IMG/VR virus record: IMGVR_UViG_3300017671_000007
Span: 1 to 42,932 of that record
Reading direction: 5' to 3' (one strand)
Origin: a virus
Length of the DNA: 42,932 nt
Shown piece by piece: positions 31,888 through 38,401 of the stretch. Numbering within the stretch: the first letter of the stretch is position 1; each line of letters starts with the position of its first letter. A program made the translations under genes and the position numbers. Below the pieces are notes generated by a model. It ran no database searches and was not told the DNA's origin. It was given only the letters and a program-made list of their open reading frames with translations.

Positions 31888-32412
31888 ATGGCTACCGAAA
31901 CCTACGCTGGCCTCATCGGCCAGGACTTCTTCCCGACGGCCCTCGTGCCCACGGGAGTGACCCAGAACGGCGTCACTGCCCCCTTCACCCTGGTGGGCGA
32001 GGGCATCAGACTGAACACCCCGCTGGCCGCTGCGGTCCCTGTGGTCATCACAGGGGACGCCCTCGGGTCCACCGCTGGCGGTGCCTTCGCAGGCCTGACC
32101 GACACCCAGCTCCGCGCCGCTGCGGTCGCCACCATCCCCGCGATGGCGTCCGGCGGTCACCTCTCGGTCACCACGGCGACCACTGGGACCAACTTCACGG
32201 CGTTCGCCGCCCAGGCCTGCAAGCAGCTCACGATCCTGAATGACACCGGCACCAAGCTGGAGGTCCGGCAGGACGGAGCGGGCGTGGCCATCCGGGTCCC
32301 CGACGGGGCCGTGATGACCTTCTTCGGTCTGACCAACGCGAACCAGCTCGGCGTCCGCCGGGTGGACGTGAGCAACACGCAGGTCACCGCTACGGCCCGC
32401 TGGGAGGCCTGA
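31888..32412 (+). CDS. hypothetical virion-type protein between terminase genes
   Basis: 174 residues; ATG overlapped at its end by the next gene. Beta-rich with many Thr/Gly/Ala: ETYAGLIGQDFFPTALVPTG, then FTLVGEGIRLNTPLAAAVPV, ASGGHLSVTTATTGTNFTAF, and QLTILNDTGTKLEVRQDGAG. The even strand pattern without enzyme motifs suggests a structural or receptor-side protein (decoration or fibre accessory). It forms a pair with the glycine-rich protein downstream. Function not established. Confidence 0.72.
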   Translation: MATETYAGLIGQDFFPTALVPTGVTQNGVTAPFTLVGEGIRLNTPLAAAVPVVITGDALGSTAGGAFAGLTDTQLRAAAVATIPAMASGGHLSVTTATTGTNFTAFAAQACKQLTILNDTGTKLEVRQDGAGVAIRVPDGAVMTFFGLTNANQLGVRRVDVSNTQVTATARWEA

Positions 32413-32948
32413 TGAGGATGCTCCGGGGCAACAGCCCCAGCTTCCGCAACGGGTTCAAGTCGGGCGCAGGCTCAGGCCTGATTGACTACCTGCTCGTGGG
32501 CGGCGGTGGCGGTGCTTACGACCCCAGCGGTGGTGGTGGCCTAGGCGGACAAGTCGTCTCGGGGCTCAACACCCTGCTCGGCATCGGCTCCTACGCGGTC
32601 GTCGTCGGCGGCGGCGGGAACGGCGGTGGCAGCGGGGCCAACTCCACCTTCAACTCCCTGATCGCCCTCGGCGGCGCAGGGGGTGGTGGGTTCGGAGGTG
32701 GTGGGGTCACCTCATCCATTTCCGGCACATCGCAAGATTACGGCGTGAACGGCACCGCCAGCGGTAACAGCACAGGTGCTCCTCGGGGCTACGGAGGCAA
32801 CTCCGATGGCGGCCAGGGTGGCCAAGGCATCGTCATCATCCGCTACCTCACCGGCTCCATGACCGCGACCGGTGGCACCATCACCACGACCGGTGCCTAC
32901 ACCGTCCACACGTTCACTGCTTCGGGCACCTTCGCCCGCACCGCGTAA
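32412..32948 (+). CDS. glycine-rich adhesin-like protein
   Basis: 178 residues. After FKSGAGSGLIDYLLVGGGGG there are repeated glycine runs (GGGGLGGQVV, VVVGGGGNGGGSG, LGGAGGGGFGGGG), then GGQGGQGIVIIRYLTGSM and a C-terminal TITTTGAYTVHTFTASGTF. This GG-rich core plus 'YTVHTFTASGTF' tail is the phage glycine-rich domain found in tail-tip adhesins and fibre-associated proteins, where polyglycine sandwiches expose receptor-binding loops. Its location among terminase genes rather than beside the fibre is unusual. Adhesin role inferred. Confidence 0.72.
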   Translation: MRMLRGNSPSFRNGFKSGAGSGLIDYLLVGGGGGAYDPSGGGGLGGQVVSGLNTLLGIGSYAVVVGGGGNGGGSGANSTFNSLIALGGAGGGGFGGGGVTSSISGTSQDYGVNGTASGNSTGAPRGYGGNSDGGQGGQGIVIIRYLTGSMTATGGTITTTGAYTVHTFTASGTFARTA

Positions 32949-32980
32949 AATACCCCAGAACGCCCTCTGGACGCCCTTCT

Positions 32981-33014
32981 CACCCCTTCTGGTCTCTCCA
33001 TACCGGAAGGGGTG
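32981..33014 (+). promoter_or_regulatory. hairpin sequestering the terminase large-subunit RBS
   Basis: CACCCCTTCTGG (32981-32992) pairs with CCGGAAGGGGTG (33003-33014) over 12 bp with one GU and a 10-base loop. The 3' arm contains the Shine-Dalgarno GGAAGGGG, and the TTG start follows two bases after the stem. Translation should depend on opening this stem. Seen directly; regulation inferred. Confidence 0.6.
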
Positions 33015-33016
33015 CA

Positions 33017-34864
33017 TTGGCCGCCCAGGCCCCCTCCCAGCCCCAAATAGAGGCATCCATCTCCAAGACCCAACTGCTGACCTCGGCGACGTCCGCCGGG
33101 GAGAGCGGACCTGTGCTTCGCACGTCCGCCGACATCCTCAAGGATGACTTCACCAAGTTCCTCTGGTTCGTCTTCAAGGAGGTGCTGGGCCTCCCGGCCC
33201 CTACCCGCCTCCAGCGGGACATCGCCAAGTTCCTGTCCAACGGCGAGAACCGCCTCCGGTTCATCCAGGCCTTCCGGGGTATCGGCAAGTCCTTCCTGAC
33301 CTGCTGCTACGTCGTCTGGCGTCTCTGGAAGAACCCGAACCTCAAGGTCCTCATCGTCTCGGCTAACGAGACCCTGGCCACCGAGAACGCCACCCTCATC
33401 AAGCTCATCATCGAAGCCGAGGCCGGGCGTGACCTCTGGGGTTCCCTGCGGACCCCCGTGGGTGCCCGTTCGTCTACCCTGGCATTCGACGTGGGCGGCT
33501 GTGTCCCCGACAAGTCACCCTCGGTGAAGGTCGCCGGCATCACCGGCCAGATCACCGGCTCGCGCTCGGACATCCTCATCTCCGACGACGTGGAGGTCCC
33601 GAAGAACAGCCAGACCGAGGCCCAGCGCGACAAGCTCCGCGAGCTGACCAAGGAGTATGTCGCGGTCGCCAAGCCCGGCTCCGAAATCATCTACCTCGGG
33701 ACCCCGCAGTCCCAGGAGAGTATCTACAAGTCCCTGCCCGAGAAGGGCTTCTCCGTCCGGGTCTGGCCTTGCCGCTACCCCCTGGCCGAGAAGCTCGCCG
33801 GTTACCTCGGGACCCTGGCGCCGCTCCTGATCGAGGACATGAACGCGAACCCGTCCCTGATGGCGGTGAAGGGGTCGTCCCTCGGGGGTGCCCCTACGGA
33901 CCCCGGCAGGTTCAACGAGGTCCAGCTCCAGACGCAGGAGATGGTCCTGATGCCTTCGGGCTTCATGCTCCAGATGATGCTGGACACGGCTCTGTCCGAC
34001 GCCGAGAAGTATCCGCTCAAGACCCGCGACCTCCTCGTCACCGACGTGGACCCGGTCATCGCCCCTATCCGCATGGCGTGGGGTTCCGGCCCCGACCAGC
34101 TCATCAAGGACGAGGCCCTCCCCAACGTGGGGTTCGACGGCGACCGCCTCTACCGGCCGCTGTTCAGGTCCCCTGACTTCACCGAGTTCACCGGCTCGGT
34201 CATGGTCATCGACCCCTCTGGTCGAGGCAAGGACGAGACCGCCTACTGCGTGACCAAGTTCCTCAACGGCCTGGTTTACGTCCGGCGGTGGGGCGGCTTC
34301 AAGGACGGCTACTCCGAGGAGACCCTCCGCGCCCTGGCGGAAATCGCAGGGCAAGAGAAGGTCAACAAGGTCCTCTGCGAGGACACCTTCGGTGACGGGA
34401 TGTTCCGCCAGCTCCTCGAACCCATCATGCGCCGCAGGCACCCCTGCGAGATTGAGGGCTACAAGAGGTTTACCCAGAAGGAAGTCCGCATCCTGGACAT
34501 CCTGCAGCCGGCCCTGGCCCAGCACCGCGTGGTGATGGACATGGCGGTGGTCCGCGCCGACCTCGCCCAGCCGGACAACGCGAAGCGGGGCCTCTACCAG
34601 CTAACCCACCTCACCCGCCAGCGGGGCTCCCTCAAGCACGACGACAGGATCGAAGTGCTGGCCGAAGGCGTCCGTGCCTGGGCCGAGGTCCTGAACGCTG
34701 ATGCCCTCGACGCCGAGGCGGCCTACCGTCGCAAGCAGGACGCCGAGTGGGACAAGCAGTTCTTCGGCAGCACCTTCGTCGGGAAGGCCCTGGAGAAGCC
34801 CAAGGAAGCCCGTCGGGGTTCTGGCAGGCCTCCACCCCAGAAAACCCGTCGAAGGCCCTGGTGA
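33017..34864 (+). CDS. terminase large subunit (T7 gp19-like)
   Basis: 615 residues (T7 gp19 586). ATPase and nuclease motor that packages and cuts concatemers. Walker A-type FRGIGKSF (K91) and DILISDDVE (D185-E193, Walker B) are near-identical to T7. The nuclease domain has MVIDPSGRGKDETAY with D399, WGGFKDGYSEETL, LCEDTFGDGMFRQLLEPIM and LKHDDRIEVL. TTG start with GGAAGGGG lying inside the hairpin at 32981. Last gene of the late block; followed by the gene-free terminal region, as in T7. Confidence 0.96.
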   Translation: MAAQAPSQPQIEASISKTQLLTSATSAGESGPVLRTSADILKDDFTKFLWFVFKEVLGLPAPTRLQRDIAKFLSNGENRLRFIQAFRGIGKSFLTCCYVVWRLWKNPNLKVLIVSANETLATENATLIKLIIEAEAGRDLWGSLRTPVGARSSTLAFDVGGCVPDKSPSVKVAGITGQITGSRSDILISDDVEVPKNSQTEAQRDKLRELTKEYVAVAKPGSEIIYLGTPQSQESIYKSLPEKGFSVRVWPCRYPLAEKLAGYLGTLAPLLIEDMNANPSLMAVKGSSLGGAPTDPGRFNEVQLQTQEMVLMPSGFMLQMMLDTALSDAEKYPLKTRDLLVTDVDPVIAPIRMAWGSGPDQLIKDEALPNVGFDGDRLYRPLFRSPDFTEFTGSVMVIDPSGRGKDETAYCVTKFLNGLVYVRRWGGFKDGYSEETLRALAEIAGQEKVNKVLCEDTFGDGMFRQLLEPIMRRRHPCEIEGYKRFTQKEVRILDILQPALAQHRVVMDMAVVRADLAQPDNAKRGLYQLTHLTRQRGSLKHDDRIEVLAEGVRAWAEVLNADALDAEAAYRRKQDAEWDKQFFGSTFVGKALEKPKEARRGSGRPPPQKTRRRPW

Positions 34865-34994
34865 CCCCTCCAGGGCCATTCTAGGGGCATCCCTGTGGTC
34901 CCCTCCGGTTTCCCTCCAGGATCACCCCCTCTCACCGATGGTGTCCTGGGGAGACCCGAGGTTACCAGAGGGGACCCTTATGGTGTCCTTAGGT

Positions 34995-35020
34995 TACTAC
35001 TACTACTACTACTACTACTA
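34995..35020 (+). repeat. (TAC)8 trinucleotide microsatellite
   Basis: Eight uninterrupted TAC units followed by TA, within otherwise GC-rich non-coding DNA. It is a simple slippage-prone tract; unusual in a compact phage genome. Confidence 0.95.
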
Positions 35021-35022
35021 GA

Positions 35023-35061
35023 TAAACCTGTAGGGGAGACCATAGGTAAACCTGTAGGGAA
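35023..35061 (+). repeat. duplicated TAAACCTGTAGGG element
   Basis: TAAACCTGTAGGGGA (35023-35037) and TAAACCTGTAGGGAA (35047-35061), starts 24 bases apart (about two helical turns). They lie just after the TAC tract and may form part of a packaging or protein-binding array. Confidence 0.8.
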
Positions 35062-35065
35062 ACCC

Positions 35066-35093
35066 TTGGGTATACCTTAGGTCTTGATATAGC
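35066..35093 (+). promoter_or_regulatory. candidate host sigma70-type promoter 1
   Basis: TTGGGT (35066-35071), 16-base spacer, TATAGC (35088-35093). It lies in the region where host-polymerase early promoters of T7-like phages are found, reading toward the early genes. Match is moderate. Confidence 0.35.
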
Positions 35094-35190
35094 GCAGACC
35101 CTCCTCTTTTCAAGACCCCCACCACAAAAAGATGTCAGTCTATCCTGGTGGGCGTGGTCTAACTCCTCCGACCAGGGGGACTGGTCGATT

Positions 35191-35220
35191 TTGGGTCAGT
35201 CACCCGAAGGCCCATATATA
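35191..35220 (+). promoter_or_regulatory. candidate host sigma70-type promoter 2
   Basis: TTGGGT (35191-35196), 18-base spacer, TATATA (35215-35220) in GC-rich surroundings. It uses the same -35 word as candidate 1, 125 bases upstream. The overlapping CAGTCACCCGAAGG faintly resembles the phage-promoter core. Confidence 0.38.
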
Positions 35221-35286
35221 CGCGTGGTCCGACCGCCCTCCCCCCGTGGGGGGTCCTGTAGGGTCACTGGGGGGGGCCGGGGGTCA

Positions 35287-35315
35287 CCTAGAGGGCATGG
35301 GGGACACCCTCTAGG
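35287..35315. repeat. CCTAGAGGG inverted repeat
   Basis: CCTAGAGGG (35287-35295) and CCCTCTAGG (35307-35315) form a perfect 9-bp dyad with an 11-base centre. TCTAGGGGCAT at 35310-35320 also repeats at 34880-34890. It may be a protein-binding or terminase site in the presumptive genome end. Confidence 0.7.
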
Positions 35316-35530
35316 GGCATGGCAAGGCATACTAGCGCCGCTCCAATGCCCTAAGCCTAGGCAGGGCGGGGGTATCGTTGGCCCTGCTAGTGCCATTGTG
35401 TGCCAAGAGGGGGACCGGAGGGTGACCACGGGGTGACCTGGGGGCCTAGCCCTTGGCTCTGTCGCTTTCGCCCGTGCCCTTGCCCTCCCCTGCTTTTTTC
35501 GTCCCAGCCCTTGGGGTCACCTTGGGGGTC

Positions 35531-35612
35531 ACCCGGAGGATCACCACGGGGTCACCCGGAGGACCACCCGGAGGACCACCCGGAGGACCACCCGGAGGAT
35601 CACCACGGGGTC
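35531..35612 (+). repeat. tandem 12-bp array flanked by 23-bp direct repeats
   Basis: Three exact ACCCGGAGGACC units (35554, 35566, 35578) are bracketed by two identical 23-bp blocks, ACCCGGAGGATC then ACCACGGGGTC, at 35531-35553 and 35590-35612. The unit begins each flank too, so five ACCCGGAGGA copies occur in 82 bp. T7 DNA ends are likewise bordered by short repeats, so this is a plausible landmark of the terminal repeat edge. Confidence 0.88.
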
Positions 35613-36213
35613 ACCGGGGGAGACATGGCCGGGAAGGCCCCTAGGAAGCCCGCCTAGTGCCCTTGGGACACCGGGGAGTGTCAGGACACCGGAGGAGACG
35701 CGAGGGGCCTCCACGGGCACCGCAGGGGGCCTAGCGGGGGTCGCCCCTTTTCGCGGGTATATTGCTCGCGCGTGGTTCCTTTTCCGCGCGCGACCTCCAC
35801 CACACCGGGGACAGGGGTGGGGTGACCTGCCACGGCCTGCATTTTTCTTTTCGTTGCAAAACAAGGGCTTGAACGATTTCTGGCCCTGAAACCGAAAAAA
35901 CTTTCGTAGGGGGGCTTCCACCTCTCGAAAGGGCTTGCTAGGTATCAATCACCGCAGCGGGACACCGCAGCGGGGCGGCCCCCGGAAGGGGTCACCGCAA
36001 AGGCTCTAGGGACCCTTAAGGTCCCCCCGCCAAACCGTCTGGTGCCTCTAGGTGCAACCGGCCGGGAAACCGCCTCCGAGTGTGACGGGGGAAGGTCCGG
36101 GTCGCTGATAGCATAAGAGCGCGGTCTCCAGCGGGCCTCCGGCATGATCGGAGGGGGAAGCGTATGGCCCTGATACCGGGTCACTGACGAGGGCTAGGGA
36201 GGCCCGAAACGCT

Positions 36214-36444
36214 ATGCAAGCTCACTCCAAGGCGACCCTAGAGGCCGCCGCCGAATACGGTTACGCGGTGGTCCGGCGTGAGAAGGCGTGCGACGCCTTG
36301 AACCGCGCCGATGGCGACACGACGGTCATGACGTGGGAAGCCCTGAACGCTGATCTGGTCGCGGCGCAAGCGTGGGTCCGGGTCAAGATGGCGGCCCTAG
36401 AGGCGGCCCTAGACCGCGACCCTCTCGTCAAGGCTCGCGCCTAA
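36214..36444 (+). CDS. hypothetical early protein
   Basis: 76 residues; ATG with GGGAGG 13 bases upstream. Helical and Ala-rich: SKATLEAAAEYGYAVVRREK, then ALNADLVAAQAWVRVKMAAL. First gene after the presumptive genome end, the place where T7 carries anti-host genes such as 0.3. No similarity to Ocr (it is not strongly acidic). Function unknown. Confidence 0.68.
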   Translation: MQAHSKATLEAAAEYGYAVVRREKACDALNRADGDTTVMTWEALNADLVAAQAWVRVKMAALEAALDRDPLVKARA

Positions 36445-36459
36445 TCACCACCATACTAC

Positions 36460-36510
36460 GGCCTCCGCTCTAGCGGGGGCCTCCCATTAAGCCGCCGGGT
36501 CGTCCGGCGG
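36460..36510 (+). terminator. two adjacent GC-rich hairpins between early genes
   Basis: GGCCTCCGC/GCGGGGGCC (36460-36468, 36473-36481, loop TCTA, one GU) and CCGCCGG/CCGGCGG (36492-36498, 36504-36510). Neither has a T-run. They may be RNase-processing or partial termination sites; CCCATTAA between them recalls the start of the phage-promoter element but lacks CTCAC. Confidence 0.42.
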
Positions 36511-36529
36511 TTCAACCGGAGGCCTGCCT

Positions 36530-36682
36530 ATGCGAACCTACACCGTTTTCGACTGCACGACCCTCTCGACTGACAGGGACGTGACCCTTTTCGGCCCCGC
36601 CTGTTTGGCGCGAGGCCTCGCCGTGGTCCTGTCATGGGTCACCGGCCGGATGCACGACTATCACGCCGGGGTGACCGCATGA
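36530..36682 (+). CDS. small early hypothetical protein
   Basis: 50 residues from ATG 36530 with a good GGAGG (about 36517-36521), stop TGA 36680-36682 overlapping the next ATG (ATGA). Sequence MRTYTVFDCTTLS then VTLFGPACLARGLAVVLSWV, two Cys and a mildly hydrophobic centre that could be amphipathic rather than membrane-spanning. Good RBS and coupling support it. Function unknown. Confidence 0.6.
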   Translation: MRTYTVFDCTTLSTDRDVTLFGPACLARGLAVVLSWVTGRMHDYHAGVTA

Positions 36683-36882
36683 CCCGGAAGGATTTTGAGA
36701 CCATCGCCGCCGCGATCAAGGCCGCACGGCCGTCCTATTCCGGTCCGTGCCCTTCGGCGACGACGCAAGGCGAGAACGCCGCCCTAGACCGCGCGGCCGA
36801 AAACCTCGCCGTCCGGCTGGCCGCGACTAACCCGCGTTTCCAAACGCGCCTATTCCTGACGGCTTGCGGGGTCACGTCGTGA
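36679..36882 (+). CDS. small conserved-type phage protein
   Basis: 67 residues from ATG 36679, coupled to the previous stop. MTRKDFETIAAAIKAARPSY, then AALDRAAENLAVRLAATNPR and a C-terminal FLTACGV. This 'MTRKDFE-IA-A-K ... NPRF-FL-ACG' layout recurs in small proteins of actinobacterial and proteobacterial phages and has no known function. Its stop overlaps the GTG of the next ORF. Confidence 0.65.
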   Translation: MTRKDFETIAAAIKAARPSYSGPCPSATTQGENAALDRAAENLAVRLAATNPRFQTRLFLTACGVTS

Positions 36883-37013
36883 CGCATCCTGACCATGCCA
36901 GGGCGATCCACGTCGCCGACCGTCTGGCCCGCCTTGCGCGTGGCTGGGACCCGAAAGCTCGCGCCGTCGTCGTCCCGTCCGGGAACGGCTGGCGCGTGGT
37001 TCCCGCGTCCTAA
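36879..37013 (+). CDS. small early hypothetical protein, GTG start
   Basis: 44 residues from GTG 36879 (GTGA overlap with the previous stop) to TAA 37011-37013. Sequence THPDHARAIHVADRLARLAR then AVVVPSGNGWRVVPAS, helix followed by a beta hairpin. Supported by coupling and by the post-stop TCTCCACCACACC motif that follows. Function unknown. Confidence 0.52.
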   Translation: MTHPDHARAIHVADRLARLARGWDPKARAVVVPSGNGWRVVPAS

Positions 37014-37075
37014 TCTCCACCACACCCCGACATCCGCATAAACGAGAGGACGGCGCCTGACGCCGCGTTCCAACC

Positions 37076-38398
37076 ATGCTCACGTTTTTCACATATGAAG
37101 CAACCATAAACGACATTCCTGCTATCTCATGCGGCGTTCTATTCGCCACGCCCTTCCAAGCGGAAATCGCGATGAGACGCGGCGGGCCTGTCGTCGATAT
37201 GACGAAAGATTATCGGTCGCCGTCAGGGGTGTGCGTCTACCGCCGCCGCGTCCGCCCCGCGACGTGGAGGGAGCGGGAGCAAGCCTTGTTCGACACTAAG
37301 GTCCACGACCACCCCGTATGGGAGGACGAGTCGTGGTGGACGGGCCGCTCGAAAAAGCTAATCGACCACTACGCGCACGAATCGCCGGACGACCCGTCGA
37401 TGATCGAGTTCACCGCGTCGGAAGCTCACGGCGAGACCGCCCGATACACCCCCATGAAGCCGGGGAAGTATCTTAAGAAGTTCTTCGGCGATGTCCTGTC
37501 GGACAAAAAGATCGCCTTCTATGCCGAGTGGTTCGCCACGGGCTCCAAGCCGCCTATCGATTATGAAGGCACCTTCGGCCTCGCCACGACAGGGTCCGAG
37601 ATTTGCGACGTATACGCGGCTGACATCCCCTCCTGCATGGAAGGCGAGGATAGCGTCCGGGTCTACGCGGCGGGCGATCTGGCGATTGCATACTGGAGGG
37701 ACCCGGACGGGGACTATTCCGCCCGAGCCCTGTGCTGGCCTGAGCGGCGAATCTACGGTCGCATCTACCCGGAACCCCGCGACGAAAATGCCGGGGCCGC
37801 CCTTCGCCAAGCGATGCAGCGCAAGGGGTGGAAGGATGAGAACGTGTCGGATGACGGATTCAACGGCGCTCGCATCCAAAAAATCGAGACGGCCGCCGGG
37901 TGGGTTATGCCCTTCATTGACCGCAACTACGGGGTAAACTGCGGCGGCGAGTTCTGGGTGATGTCATCTTACCCGGACTATTCCTGTGATAACACCGACG
38001 GCTACCTCCGGGACAGTCGTGCCCGGTGCTCCTGCTGTAGCAGCCTCGTCCATGAGGACGAAATAGCCTCTGTTGCCACCAGCTACTGTAGCCGTAACGC
38101 TTGGGCGACCGGTGACCGCCCATATTGCGACCACTGCGTCAGGGAATACACGTTCTTATGTAATCACACGCTAGAGCGGTTCGCCTACGATTTTGTCGAG
38201 GCGGTGTGTGTTGACGGCGAGATTTGGGCCGAGCCTGTCGCCCAACGTCAGGTCACCCTCGGTAACCTGTTCTGGGATGACGTGCGCGAGATTTATACCC
38301 GCGACGAACCCCGGTCGGACCCCAGCGACTACACCCTAGGCGCGACCATCCCCGCCGTGTCCTGTCCCTACACCCTGCCACTCCCTCTGGGGTCCTGA
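37076..38398 (+). CDS. 440-aa early protein with C-terminal cysteine-rich zinc-type module
   Basis: Largest early gene. Residues 1-250 are mixed alpha/beta without a known motif (e.g. RVYAAGDLAIAYWRDPDGDY then RIYGRIYPEPRDENAG). Around 318-365 there is a Cys cluster: ARCSCCSSLVHEDEIAS, SYCSRN, RPYCDHCVREYTFLCNH. This gives CxCC, a lone C, CxxC and CNH ligands suitable for a treble-clef or RING/ribbon-like zinc site. I recall similar uncharacterised proteins in other phages, but no function. The RBS is weak (GAGAGGA, 27 bases upstream of ATG). Takeover or anti-defence role is speculation from its early position. Confidence 0.72.
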   Translation: MLTFFTYEATINDIPAISCGVLFATPFQAEIAMRRGGPVVDMTKDYRSPSGVCVYRRRVRPATWREREQALFDTKVHDHPVWEDESWWTGRSKKLIDHYAHESPDDPSMIEFTASEAHGETARYTPMKPGKYLKKFFGDVLSDKKIAFYAEWFATGSKPPIDYEGTFGLATTGSEICDVYAADIPSCMEGEDSVRVYAAGDLAIAYWRDPDGDYSARALCWPERRIYGRIYPEPRDENAGAALRQAMQRKGWKDENVSDDGFNGARIQKIETAAGWVMPFIDRNYGVNCGGEFWVMSSYPDYSCDNTDGYLRDSRARCSCCSSLVHEDEIASVATSYCSRNAWATGDRPYCDHCVREYTFLCNHTLERFAYDFVEAVCVDGEIWAEPVAQRQVTLGNLFWDDVREIYTRDEPRSDPSDYTLGATIPAVSCPYTLPLPLGS

Positions 38399-38401
38399 CC
38401 T

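Larger units (their letters stand above)
34865..36213 (+). other. gene-free, repeat-rich region: presumptive genome-end / packaging and early-promoter region
   Basis: About 1.35 kb with no credible gene between the terminase and the first early gene, exactly where T7 DNA ends (terminal repeat plus host promoters) lie. It contains (TAC)8, a duplicated TAAACCTGTAGGG, a CCTAGAGGG dyad, a 12-bp tandem array, and about ten GGGTCAC or GTGACCC words in both orientations. It also has three or four CTAGGGG-type words and an AT-richer patch near 35840-35900. Small ORFs inside have biased composition and no RBS. The boundaries of any terminal repeat cannot be read from this sequence alone. Confidence 0.65.

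Noticed and set aside
35196-35211. CAGTCACCCGAAGGCC as a phage promoter in the genome-end region
   Set aside because: Only about 12 of 16 positions match the 2756 element and the upstream AT box is absent; kept only as a weak remark.
34865-36213. Several ORFs of 60-135 codons on both strands (e.g. 35132-35314, 35400-35657, 35541-35948 complement)
   Set aside because: They overlap each other and the tandem repeats, have Gly/Pro/Arg-heavy composition and lack ribosome-binding sites, as expected from GC-rich non-coding DNA.
36483-36502. CCCATTAAGCCGCCGGGTCG as a degenerate phage promoter
   Set aside because: Shares only CCCATTAA; the diagnostic ACTCAC core is missing and it lies between hairpins.
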